Below, in pieces: positions 45,712-55,685 of a DNA stretch of 64,000 nt; position 1 is the stretch's first letter, and the number at the start of each line of letters is the position of its first letter. Source of the DNA: Brachionus manjavacas (taxonomy: Eukaryota > Rotifera > Eurotatoria > Ploima > Brachionidae); NCBI GenBank assembly GCA_019054805.1, contig JAHQIY010000028.1, forward strand, positions 558,001 through 622,000, given 5' to 3'. A program made the position numbers and the translations under genes. Below the pieces are notes generated by a model that saw only the letters and a program-made list of their open reading frames with translations, ran no database searches and was not told the DNA's origin.

Positions 45712-47460
45712 TTTCACAATTGCTTGTATTTGTTTTCCCAAATCTGAATATTTATTTAAAGCATTTCTCTTGTCTATTTAAGCATCTCAAAATAATAGAA
45801 CTAGTTTCGGAAGACTTATTTTGCTTTAAATAAAAATAAATTAAAACTAATTCAAAAACATTTCACTCAAAAAAAATCATTATTTTTATTCATCGTTTCG
45901 ACGAACGTCTCGCAAGTTGATATCTATATCAATTTAGTTTTTCAAATAAATTAAAAAATTTTAACATTTTTTTAGCTTTTTATTTTAATGATTGCTTACA
46001 ATTTGATATGAGAAATTAAATGATTAATGAAGGGCACATTAAAATATTTGGAATGCGCAATGTCATTACATTGCAATATTTCCGGTGACTCTTTATTTTT
46101 CTTAAATTGATTTAGATATTTTCATATCTAATGAAAATAATTAAAGTCAAACAAAAACAAAAGAATAACAAAAAAAACTGCAAAAAACAAGCTGGCATGG
46201 AAAGGGTTTGCTGTAAACCATTTGATCAGCGAAGATTAATTTTAATAAATTTCTCACTAAGCTTAAATGATGCTCAATTTATGAATTATTTAAAGTTAAA
46301 AATACCATTTTATCATCTACTGACAATCGTAAAATAAAAACTATATCTGTATTTTTTTTAATTAATCTTTAAGATTTAGGTAAGAAAGACCATACTTTTT
46401 GTTCTTCTGTATACGGGGTCCGAGGCAGAGAAATATTTATCAAAATTGAAATTAATATTAAAACTATTAATAAGTATAAAAAAGTACAGACTCAAAATTA
46501 TTTCTTGGAATTACAAAAAGAACCTTCTTCTAGACTAGAGAGGCACTTAAAGTACAGATAGTACCTAAATCTTAAAGTTATAAAAGTACATCCTTTCTAT
46601 TTGGAAATATTTATTAGCATCCATTGTCAATAGCTCCATTTTATTAATTATATTCAAACCGGATTCACAAAAAAAATTCACAGATTTGTTTATTCTTCTC
46701 TTTGATTTTTCTGGACCAAAAATCAGAATGGCCATTGATTCAGTGTCTTAAAAGGGCATATTCACGGCATCATGTCTTTAGTAAAAATTTTCTTTCCAAT
46801 TTTTATAATCAATTAATTGAGCGATTGTATAATAAGAGTAAAAAATTTGAATATTTATCTCTTTTCATCACCTAAATTTGGAATTTTGAATAAAAAGTTT
46901 ATCTTTTATAATTTAAAATGTCTTTTTGTAATCAAAAAACTCAAATTACATCTTTTTTATTTAGAAGAACCAAAGTTTTAATTTTTCTTTATTAATTTAT
47001 TTTTAATTTTATTAATAATTTGATAGCAAAAATGAAACAATCTAGACCCAAATTTTGTATACATTGAATTTTTCAAATAAAAATTTAAAAAAAGCGTTTA
47101 TAGTTAGGAAAGAAAGGGGTTGTGAAAGTCCCTTTAAATTCGATCATTTCAATTCAGTAACAAAAAAAGATAATTTAGTTTTGTAAAATTCATTATCTTA
47201 AATATTGAGCACTTAAAGAACTTAATTATTTGTTAAAATGTTATTCAAGTCTTTTTTGGATTGAAATGATCAAACTGATACTTTACAACCCCGGAAAGAT
47301 TTATTCATACTGAAAGAGATATTTTATGAAAAAAATATTTTTCCAGATTTTTTGGTATTAAGTTTTTTCAGATTAATAAAGGTTTTTTTCAAAAAACCGA
47401 AAATTCTGTTGGGGTTTTTATGTTTTTGTTTAGTGTTAGATACGGTCAAGACAAACCGGT
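45712..47460. other. AT-rich intergenic DNA with two small hairpin elements
   Basis: No supported gene. At 46365-46580 CTTTAAGATTTAGGTA is inverted at the right end, about 215 bp apart. At about 47112-47310 GGGGTTGTxAAAGT and TGATCATTTCAAT blocks are inverted, about 200 bp. Both look like short MITEs without clear target duplications. Confidence 0.45.
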
Positions 47461-47461
47461 C

Positions 47462-47835
47462 CAATACACGGACGGTTTTTTGCGCTCATTTGGCCGGTCA
47501 GCTAGGGGATCTATTTTTTGGAACGCCAAAATTAACGGTCTAAAAAAAAAGCCGTCAAAAATACGGCTAACTTTTTGGCGGTTAGTCACTTAAATTGAAA
47601 TTTTTTCGAAATAATTATTTTAATTTTTAAAAAAAAAACTAATTAAAATGATAAAAAAAATTTTCTTTATTAATTTTAAAAAGTTTTTTTTTTTTTCAAA
47701 ATTTTTAAAAAATTTAGTGACCGCCCGCCAAAAAGTTGGCCGATTTTATGGCCACCCATATATTTTGGACCGTTTATTTTGGCGGTCCGAAAAATAGACC
47801 GCCTAGCTGACCGGCCAAATGACCGCCCGTTTATA
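47462..47835. mobile_element. Foldback MITE with GGCGGTC-rich arms
   Basis: Left arm about 47465-47590 and right arm about 47715-47835 pair through TCATTTGGCCGGTCAGCTAGG and ACTTTTTGGCGG. The repeated word is (G)GCGGTC/GGCCGGTC, much more GC-rich than the surroundings. The arms are about 80% alike, the middle is A/T filler and there is no frame. It abuts the next element almost directly. Confidence 0.7.
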
Positions 47836-47845
47836 AGTATTTATA

Positions 47846-48913
47846 GAGTAAAGGGAAATGTCAAGCTAAAATCTGGTAAAGTCAAGCTTAAATCTGTTAG
47901 AGTCAAGCAAATTTATTTTTATCAGTCTCACCGAGAAAGTCAAGCCAAAAATATCTAAACTGGGAAAATCAAGCTTAAATTATTTTTTTCTGTTAAAGTC
48001 AAGCCAAAAAAAGTGGAAAGCAAGCAAATGAGATTAAAGTCAAGCTTTTTTTAAAAAAATTTATTTTTGTACATATTACATATTTTAACGGTTAAAATTG
48101 TTTTTAATTATTTAAAAGACATTTAATTAACAACAAAAACTATTTTTATAAAATGACCTAATTATCTTTTGTTAAACAAAATTTTGCCAAACTATATCTC
48201 CCTACTTTTTTATTTGATTTATTTACAAATTCGTCATCTTTTAGTTTTAAACCTGGATACCTTTTTTTTAAACAAATTAAAGCTGCTATTAAATGAGTAC
48301 AAGTCCCAATGTCTAAATACTTGACACAACTGTAGGTATTGCATTCTAAACAATTGCATTCTGGATCACTGATCTCAATATAATCAATTTTATTGTTTTT
48401 GTGACGATACTTAAAAACTGCTAGTCCATTTGTATTGCTCACCTTCTCAAACTTTTTGCTTTTCAAAACCACTTTAGAATAGCTTACGTCTTTTTGTTTA
48501 AGTTTTGGAATTTCTTTTGGTTGTTTGCAGCTTTTAGATTCAAATTTTACCACATTCATGTTACCACAAACATGTTAAAAAGCATGCAAAAACACAAAAA
48601 TTTTATAAGCTAAAATTCTAGAAAATCATTCAAAAAAACATGATTCACTCGGTTGATAAATGATTTCTTTTTTTTAAAGAAAAATTCTTTTGATTGAAAA
48701 AAAATTTAAAAAGCTTGACTTTAATCTCATTTGCTTGCTTTCCACTTTTTTTGGCTTGACTTTAACAGAAAAAAATAATTTAAGCTTGATTTTCCCAGTT
48801 TAGATATTTTTGGCTTGACTTTCTCGGTGAGACTGATAAAAAAAAAATTTGCTTGACTTTAACAGATTTAAGCTTGACTTTACCAGATTTTAGCTTGACA
48901 TTCAACCTCATCC
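47846..48913 (-). mobile_element. Young Mutator-like element with TCAAGC-repeat arms and 9-bp target duplication
   Basis: 1068 bp. Arms (about 47857-48050 and 48709-48902) are nearly identical inverted copies, about 195 bp, differing at two or three bases. Each contains about seven TCAAGC words at irregular spacing. Flanks show a perfect 9-bp direct repeat GTATTTATA (47837-47845 and 48914-48922), the size range of Mutator-like elements. The outermost 11 bp of the two ends match only loosely. It carries one intact frame (48559-48158). High arm identity suggests recent movement. Confidence 0.75.
48158..48559 (-). CDS. SWIM-type zinc-finger protein carried by the Mutator-like element
   Basis: 133-aa intact frame from a true ATG. 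The N-terminal half is basic (CKQPKEIPKLKQKDVSYSK). The C-terminal half has DPECNCLECNTYSCVKYLDI, GTCTHLIAALICLKK, a CxC...CxH SWIM-like zinc finger. SWIM fingers normally sit at the end of MULE transposases; here the catalytic DDE domain is absent, so this looks like a non-autonomous derivative that kept the DNA-binding end. It could bind the reiterated arm motif; that is inference. Confidence 0.65.
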   Translation of the reverse strand: MNVVKFESKSCKQPKEIPKLKQKDVSYSKVVLKSKKFEKVSNTNGLAVFKYRHKNNKIDYIEISDPECNCLECNTYSCVKYLDIGTCTHLIAALICLKKRYPGLKLKDDEFVNKSNKKVGRYSLAKFCLTKDN

Positions 48914-49437
48914 GTATTTATATCCCAAACTTAAATCCGAAAAAAATTCTAGCTCCAATGTCTGATGAAAGTTAAAGAAAAGTCTTATTATAAACATGAA
49001 GAGAGCTTTTTTTTTTAGAATTTTTTGGTGTTTTTGGTGAAAAGAAAAAATCCTTATTTAGTATAAAAATGAAGAAATAAAAAACAAAAATTATCCTTTT
49101 TTGAAAATAACAATATTTAATCTTTTAATAATTGTTATTATTATTTTATATATTGATTCATGTTTCATATTAAAAACTTAATTAAAAGTTTTTATTTTTT
49201 TTAATAAAAAGAATTAAGAAATTGAATTAATTTAAAAAAAAATTTTTCTCAGTCTACTGATAATAAAATTTAAATTTATAAGCTTATTTTTAAAAAGTTT
49301 ATTTTGAATTTTAAATTTAATTGTGAATGCTAGATTCAAATACCCTAGTCAAAAAAAACTGTAAATAGAGAGGCGGAAAAAATATAGAAAGACGAAATGT
49401 AGAAAAAAATAGAGACTTTGGCTTAAATTTTAAATTA
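48914..49437. other. AT-rich DNA between transposon remnants
   Basis: Nothing recognised. The target duplication of the preceding element occupies 48914-48922. Confidence 0.6.
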
Positions 49438-49669
49438 AAGAACTGATGCTATTGTTTCAAAAGTTGTAGAATCATTCAAGAGAGAGCAAAATAAAGTTGA
49501 TTCAGATAAGTTTAGAATCAAAAACGGTGAACAATTTAAACCAAAAAAAGACAAACATGAGGCTAATTTGAGAATTTTACGATTGGTGACAGATTATAAA
49601 AGTGAGTTTATTGAATTATTTTTAGAAGGTTTAGGTAATAATTTACTAATTGTTGAAGGAAAAAATTGA
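49438..49669 (+). pseudogene. Mutator-like transposase C-terminal fragment
   Basis: Plus-strand frame TDAIVSKVVESFKREQNKVD ... LVTDYKSEFIELFLEGLGNN, stop at 49667-49669. It parallels the fragment at 2779-3040 (KVVELFREEQ, RRLVESYDLERIELFIDGM), so both derive from the region after the catalytic core of the same transposase type. Start and catalytic parts are absent. Confidence 0.5.
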
Positions 49670-50335
49670 AAAAAATTAATTAGACAATTTATTCTTTGAA
49701 TAATTTTCTAAATAAAAAAATAAAAATATTTTTCTGTTTTTTTTTTCTATATTATTCAGGGGGGTTTCTATAAATAACTATACATTTTCTTCTATTTTTA
49801 TTTTTTTTTTATGCAAAACTAATTTTATTTTTACTTTAATTCTCCAGATGGAGGTTAATTTGAATTAAATAAATTATTCAAAAAATTTTTTTTTCTATAT
49901 TGTGTCACATTGTCCTGAAAATAAGATCAGTCTATAAATTTAAACTTAAATGATATTATAAATCGAAAAAATATTTTTTTAATCAATTTACACAACTTGA
50001 AAAGCATGTAACATTAAAATTATTTAAATAAATTTAAAGATTTATTTTTAAAGATCATCAACTTCAAGTTGCCGAATTTGTCACTAATTTGTTAATTTAA
50101 TTTATCAAAAAGTTGTTCACGTTTTTGCCTGTCTTAATGTTTTTTTCTAATGATTGTTTAAAAAAAAATAAAATAAAATTTTTCTTATTCCAAATTTTAT
50201 TCCAAAAATTGGCGATATTTTTTTAACCACTTTTCCCAAAATTATGGTGAATTTACAAAAAGTTTGAACATTTAACCATATTTATCACGAAAAAAAGGCA
50301 AAATTCTTAAAAAGAAGAGTAAGTCAGAAATTTTT
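49670..50335. other. AT-rich intergenic DNA
   Basis: No gene seen; presumably contains the 3' UTR of the coiled-coil gene. A CATCAACTTCAAGTTGCC word near 50045 resembles the arm end of the DDO-intron MITE and may be a solitary remnant. Confidence 0.5.
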
Positions 50336-51634
50336 TTACATCTTAACTACTGTGTCGAACTTAAAATTATACATTTGTCTTTTTAAAATTTCATTTTCAG
50401 CTTGCAACTCGGCCACTTTTGCTTTAAATCGATCAATTTCTTTGTTCAAAGCATGAATCTTTTGTTCTCCCAGTCCAATTCTGTCCTTTAACAATTTCAC
50501 TTCTGACACATTCTTGTGATTGTTCAACTGAACCTTGTAGTCCTTCTCTCTATTAGACGCAATCAACTCTTCCAACTGTTTGACCATACTTCTTTCGCCA
50601 TTTAGGTGCGATTTAAGCAGCTCGTTCTCAGCGCTTATGTCCTCAATTTTGTTCCTCAGAGTGTCATAATCAATGTCTTTTTTGGTCAATTGACGGCTTA
50701 CATCGTCCTTTACTTGCTCTAGGCGTGTGTTCAAGTCCCTGAAGTTGACCATGTCCCTCATCAGCTCTTTCATTTCAATTTTGAGTTTTTTGAGCTGATC
50801 CTCACTTCTTTGTAGATTTCTGGCCGACACCGACATTTTCACTTCGTACTCTTGGCACTCGGACACTTTTTTGCAAAACTCTCTTTCCACAGATTCCACT
50901 TTGTCTCTTAGCCTCTTGGCATCCAAACTTTTTATCTGCAGTTCCATTTTGAGGCCAAATTTTTCGTTTTCACATTGACTTAATTCATTCTGAATGCTGT
51001 TTAGCTCATTGGTCATTTGAACCATTTGGTTTTTCAAGTTCTGGCTCTCGGTCTCGTTGTTTGAGATCACATCGTTTAATTTGGAGACCTCGTGCATGTA
51101 CTCTTGAATTTGTTCCCTGAGAGCGGTCTTGTCCGAATTGTGTTTTTCAAGCTCGGCGTGCAGGACCTGGTTCTCCCGGGTAATTGTCAATAGGTCGTCC
51201 TGTAATTGTCGCGCATCGTTGAAGTGCGAGTCCAAAGTTTGCTTTAGTTGGTTGTTTTCCATGTTCAAGTATTCGCTGTTGATTTTTAGGCTGTTCAACT
51301 CGTTGCTCATGGTCTCTAGCTGACTACTGGCTTTGTTTATCATGGTATTCATTTGGGCTAATTGCTCATTTAGGCTTTCGTTCATTTGTGCACAATTCGT
51401 GACGTCTTTTCTAAGCTTGACATTTTCCACAGTCTTTTCGTCTATTGTATTTAGAAGTTGGTCTTTTTCGTTGTCTATCTGAGCTATGACCATCTTCAAG
51501 CGCGATATTTCAGAGTTGAATTTGGCATTTAGGTCCGTGAGCATTAGGACCTCTTGTCTCAAGCGAAAGCTTTCACGCTCACAATCGCTTTTTTCAACTC
51601 TATTTCCTATCTCTTGGAAAGGCTGACGCATCAT
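50336..51634 (-). CDS. Coiled-coil protein, possibly centrosomal/axonemal (CEP135/TSGA10-like)
   Basis: 432 aa, single exon, starting MMRQPFQEIGNRVEKSDCERE and ending at TAA 50336. Nearly the whole length is heptad-repeat coiled coil rich in Glu, Lys, Leu, Asn and Gln (EISRLKMVIAQIDNEKDQLL, LKKLKIEMKELMRDM, ENEILKRQMYNF). There are no transmembrane segments or other domains. The ERES/RLRQEV opening and alternating LEEL/EKDYK blocks recall CEP135 and TSGA10 C-terminal regions, but coiled coils match each other easily. The start could be either of two adjacent ATGs (51634 or 51631), and an upstream exon cannot be excluded. GC content is higher than the surroundings, supporting a real gene. Confidence 0.75.
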   Translation of the reverse strand: MMRQPFQEIGNRVEKSDCERESFRLRQEVLMLTDLNAKFNSEISRLKMVIAQIDNEKDQLLNTIDEKTVENVKLRKDVTNCAQMNESLNEQLAQMNTMINKASSQLETMSNELNSLKINSEYLNMENNQLKQTLDSHFNDARQLQDDLLTITRENQVLHAELEKHNSDKTALREQIQEYMHEVSKLNDVISNNETESQNLKNQMVQMTNELNSIQNELSQCENEKFGLKMELQIKSLDAKRLRDKVESVEREFCKKVSECQEYEVKMSVSARNLQRSEDQLKKLKIEMKELMRDMVNFRDLNTRLEQVKDDVSRQLTKKDIDYDTLRNKIEDISAENELLKSHLNGERSMVKQLEELIASNREKDYKVQLNNHKNVSEVKLLKDRIGLGEQKIHALNKEIDRFKAKVAELQAENEILKRQMYNFKFDTVVKM

Positions 51635-51816
51635 TTTTACCACCAATATGTTAAAAATCTTTTTTTTTGTTTATTCAAGTTTTAAATTGTCATTTTTTTG
51701 TTAAGTAAATTAATTCAAATTTGAAATTAAGCGCTTGGCAAATTTTATTTTAAACATTGACATCAAAATTGTCCAAGTTTTATTTTGAATTATCTAATTT
51801 TTTAATCGCGTATAAT

Positions 51817-53070
51817 ATAAGGTGCCCCAAGTCATAAACACTAGTTTTGGATTTAAAATTTTTAGCTTTTCCAAAAATTTGAAATCTAATGTAATTTTGT
51901 GCGTAGAACTCGAATCTGAAATCATTTTTTTCATATGTCATCTTATTTTTGCTAAATTGCAGGAAATAAAAATACAAATTTAGTGCATAAGTTTGAACTG
52001 ATTTTTTCGAAAAATTAAACTGACTTGGAAACTTAATTTTTTTTTCATCAGATAGTAGAGGAAATGTACTTTCTAATCTTGTGTATTTTTTTTCACCCAT
52101 TCAACAAAAATCCCTAACAATTTAAACGCAAAGTTTTGAAAAAATTCGATGATTTAGCATTTTTGGCGTTTTATTTCTCCCGTAAAATTATTTCAAAAAA
52201 GATAATTTTTTTTTTATTTAAGAGAACTAAGTCTCCTCTATAGAAATAGATGGGGGTTTGTTGATATCTTGTCTTAAAAGCATTCTATTTAGATTTAAAA
52301 TCAGTAAAATATTAAAAAAAAATGATCAAGATTTCAACAAAATCTTAGACTTAATTTTAGAGGCCATAAATGAATATAAAAATATAGATTTGAATATTAA
52401 GCTATGGAATAGATTCTGGAGAGCTTTGGAAATGTATCAAAGTGGTGCAAGCTATCAAAATGTCTTAGAAAAGCTATTTGGAGCAAAATCGAGTAATAAA
52501 GTTATTTCTCATAAAAAAAGCAAAGATTTTAATACATTAATATATTCAGAACAATAAATTTCCTATATGAATCTATCTAAAAACTTTATATTTATTACAT
52601 AGGTATCTTTAAATGCTTGTATTTTACTAAATAGACAATATTATCCAAAAAGCCCATCTATTCCTATTTCTTAATAAATTAGCTTTAATTTAAGCCCAAA
52701 ATCATCCTACTTGAAAAAAGTCTTATATACGAAATAAAATTTAAAGGCATATTTAAAAAAAAACATTTTTTTCTAAAAATCGCCAAAAAAAAAGGGAAAA
52801 TAAACTAATGGATGATAAAAAACGACTATTCGAGTAAATTTAGGGTAAATTTTCATAAAAAAAAAAAAAAAAGTAGATTTCCAAATGCTTCACATTTTAT
52901 GAAACAAAACGTTTTTTTGAACCCCCCCTGAAACTCGGGTATAAGATAAAAGAACCCAACTTTTTCACTAATAAAATCGAATTCTGCGTCATAATTAACC
53001 TAAAAAAAGTTTTTGGGGTGAATTTTTGATAATCCTAGCTAACTAGTGTTTATGACTTGGGGCACCTTAT
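51817..53070. mobile_element. Inverted-repeat DNA element with perfect 30-bp ends
   Basis: Ends 51817-51846 and 53041-53070 are perfect inverted copies (ATAAGGTGCCCCAAGTCATA ... CACTAGTT). A TA dinucleotide just inside each end would allow a TA target duplication with termini AGGTGCCCC, but this is not certain. The interior carries a fragment related to the protein in the 41014-42195 element (52258-52557) and a minus-strand frame 52100-51780 of unknown nature that overlaps the left end. Near 52240 and 52655 the word AATAGATGGG is inverted, possibly a nested element. I cannot place it in a named superfamily. Confidence 0.75.
52258..52557 (+). pseudogene. RFWR-type protein fragment inside the inverted-repeat element
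   Basis: Open frame without an ATG near its start. The end reads LWNRFWRALEMYQSGASYQ and NVLEKLFGAKSSNKVISH before a stop at 52555. It matches RFWRCLAGYDSGATYG / QVLKAYFSGKSKKTVVEH from 41.6 kb at about half of the positions. The helical pattern with SGASYxxVL could be a helix-turn-helix. Unknown function; probably part of a transposase or accessory protein. Confidence 0.55.
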
Positions 53071-53384
53071 TAAAAGAACAAAAATAAAATTTTCTAGAAC
53101 AAAAATACTGATGATAGTGTCAATTATTTTTTGTTAGTTCAATTAAATTAAATAACATCAAACATGATTGAGTTAGTAACTATTTTATTTCTTTGATAGC
53201 TAATTTGATCTAATTGAAACAAATAAATTTCTAAAAAAACTTTTTATTTCTGTAGTTTTCGTAACTTAGAATCAGCTCAAGGGCATTTTGCTATGAGTTT
53301 TGCCGATAACGATTGCAACTGTAAACGGGCCACAGAGAATTTGCCTGGTGATGTTATTATAATGAAATTCAAAATGTAAATGAT
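53071..53384. other. AT-rich DNA
   Basis: No clear feature. 53260-53370 may be coding sequence belonging to the following Mutator-like fragment (SFADNDCNCKRATENL), but no continuous frame links them. Confidence 0.4.
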
Positions 53385-53576
53385 TTGGGTATCAGCGTAT
53401 ATGAAGGATTAGATTTGGACGATCTGCCTGTACAAGAGCCAATATCAAAAAAAATTCGTCTTGAAGAGACCCTAATCGTTACTCCACAGCCCCAAGTTAA
53501 AAAAAAACGCGGTAGACCAGTTGGATCAAACAAACAAAAAAAAAGTAAAATGAATATTATTTTTGTCTATGTTTAA
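53385..53576 (+). pseudogene. AT-hook tail of a Mutator-like transposase
   Basis: Frame ISVYEGLDLDDLPVQEP, SKKIRLEETLIV, then VKKKRGRPVGSNKQKKSK and a stop soon after. The GRP core flanked by Lys/Arg is an AT-hook, as at 3.7 kb (KRGRPKK). Only the tail is left. Confidence 0.45.
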
Positions 53577-54362
53577 TTATTTTTGTTCTAATTTGGTATA
53601 AATTGTATTACTTTTTTTTTATGTACCTTTTTATATTTTAATAGAAATAAAAAAATACATTTGTTCCCGGAACAATTACTGAACTAAGGCTTAGAAGTTA
53701 TTTTTTTTAAATTTGTTTTGGTCAGGTTCAGTAAAATATTACTTTTTAGTTACCAAACTTTTTTTAAATAAATATCTCAACAAATCACTTAAACAAATTG
53801 TAAAAATAATTTTTTTATTTTAGTTTAAGATTAAATTTTTTAAGAGTAATTCTTAATTTTAATCTCTTTACTTTATGACAAAAAAAAGTAATTTTATTAA
53901 CTAAAAAGAACTTATTTTTCAAAAATAAAAATAATTATTTGAAAAACATTTAAATCATTTGCAACTGTCCGTTTTTTGCAAATTATCGCTGACCAAACAT
54001 TTACATTTATTGAACTCTTTCCCCTTATCCCAACATTTCTAGGCTTTGAAGTTTTTTCTCGAAAATGTTATAAAGGAAACGTATTTATCTATTTTTTTTT
54101 AAATAAATCGATTTATATCGCATGATCTATATGTTTTAGCAAAATCTTCTCGTGGTCTTTTTTTATTAAATTTTGATTTGGCAATCCCCTTGCTCTTCTA
54201 AATACAAATCCCATTGTTATTAATTTAAGAGAGTAATTATTACTTAAGATTTATCATTTCAGTTAATTAAAGTAATAATTTTTTGTTTAGATATAAATGC
54301 TATTGAACAAAAGTCCAAATTGAAAAATTGGAGCTACAATTCAATTACCGACTTCAGCCAAC
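53577..54362. other. AT-rich intergenic DNA
   Basis: Nothing recognised. Confidence 0.6.
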
Positions 54363-55335
54363 ATGCCACCAAAAAAAGTCGAAATCAAAAATTGTATTTT
54401 GGTCAGTATCTTGCTGATCTGTAAAAGCCAAAATCATGAAAATTTCAAGATTATCTAGTGGTATTTTCGGTTTTGCATAATTCGAAAAATTTAATGATTT
54501 TGAAATTACGTTGTTTAATTTAAACTCAATGCTTAAGCATGTTAAAATTTGAAATTTAATTACGCAATTATTTCTAAAATTGTAAAATAGAAAAAAAAAC
54601 TTGCCAAAATAATTTTTAATTTTCTAACAATTCTATTAATTTTTAATTCAATTTTTAAATAAATAATTTAGTATCTATTTTTATATTGTATCTATGTAAT
54701 GCATAATATTGGAGGGAGTATCATTTTAGTTTTCTATAATAGAAATTTAAATACTTAATTCCCAAAAAAAAACCAGAGTAGTTTAAAAGTCATTAAAAAA
54801 GTTCAATTCCGGACTTTTTTTATTTTTTTATTTTCAAAAGTCCAAGGTAGCCAGGATAGCTTGGTCACGCACTACGTATGGAAAGCAAAGAAGAACCAGC
54901 TAGAATATTTGCACTATACGAGCCAGAAATACGACATGGTCAACCAAGGTGAGGCGAATTTTTCTACCAAGATTCATTTAACTGCGTGATTCTAACTTTT
55001 TAAAAAACTAGACCTAAATTCTTTTTAAAATTCAATTTTGAAAAAAACGCCGATGCAAAAAAGAGAAAATAAACCTGTATCATTATTGAAATTCCTTCTT
55101 AGTCTTTTGTATTTTTTTCAAAGAATTATTTCAAAAGGCTATTTAAAATTTTTCATCAATTTCTAAAATGCTCGATTCGGAAAGAAAATCCGATAGTTTT
55201 TTTTGAAGAACATTTTTAAGAACATTTTTATTTTTTTTCAAATTAGGAATAGAAGGCAATATTGGGGTCAATAATCTAGGGGTTGTATTTATTCAAAATT
55301 TAACATTCAAAAAAATTTACAAATTAACAAAATAA
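54363..55335 (+). CDS. Possible three-exon gene, unrecognised
   Basis: Three segments join in phase through GT-AG introns: 54363-54420, 54841-54948 and 55247-55335; 84 aa. It starts MPPKKVEIKNCILVSILLIF, continues GSQDSLVTHYVWKAKKNQLE and YLHYTSQKYDMVNQ, then GIEGNIGVNNLGVVFIQ and a Lys-rich end before TAA. Exon 2 is markedly less AT-rich than the surrounding DNA and has a good donor (GTGAGG), the best evidence of coding. The third exon is weaker; the real continuation could lie elsewhere or have been displaced by the LINE that starts at 55.69 kb. I do not recognise the protein. Confidence 0.35.
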
Positions 55336-55685
55336 AAAGGGAATTTATAAAAAAAATAAAACAAAATTTTAATACTCTAAAACATTAAATATTAAGTTTT
55401 TCAATTCTTTTAAATTTTTTAAAAAACCATAAAAATTTTTTACTTTATACTTTAAAAAAAAATATCTCTATTTTTACATTTAGATAATTTACTCAGTCAA
55501 CAATGCCTAAAAATTTTAAAAATTTTTTAAATTTAAATTTTTTTATAGATGAATTTTTTTCGAAAATATCATTTTTTAAAATATTTAGAAAATGCTGAAC
55601 CGTCAATCACTTGCCACAGTTTGAGTTTTTTCATTTAAAAGAAATAATAATTTGCAAATTGACAGCTCATGGAATAATTTAGACT

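Noticed and set aside
46131-46337. 68-codon plus-strand frame rich in Lys
   Set aside because: Composition is that of A-rich intergenic DNA and there is no homology cue.
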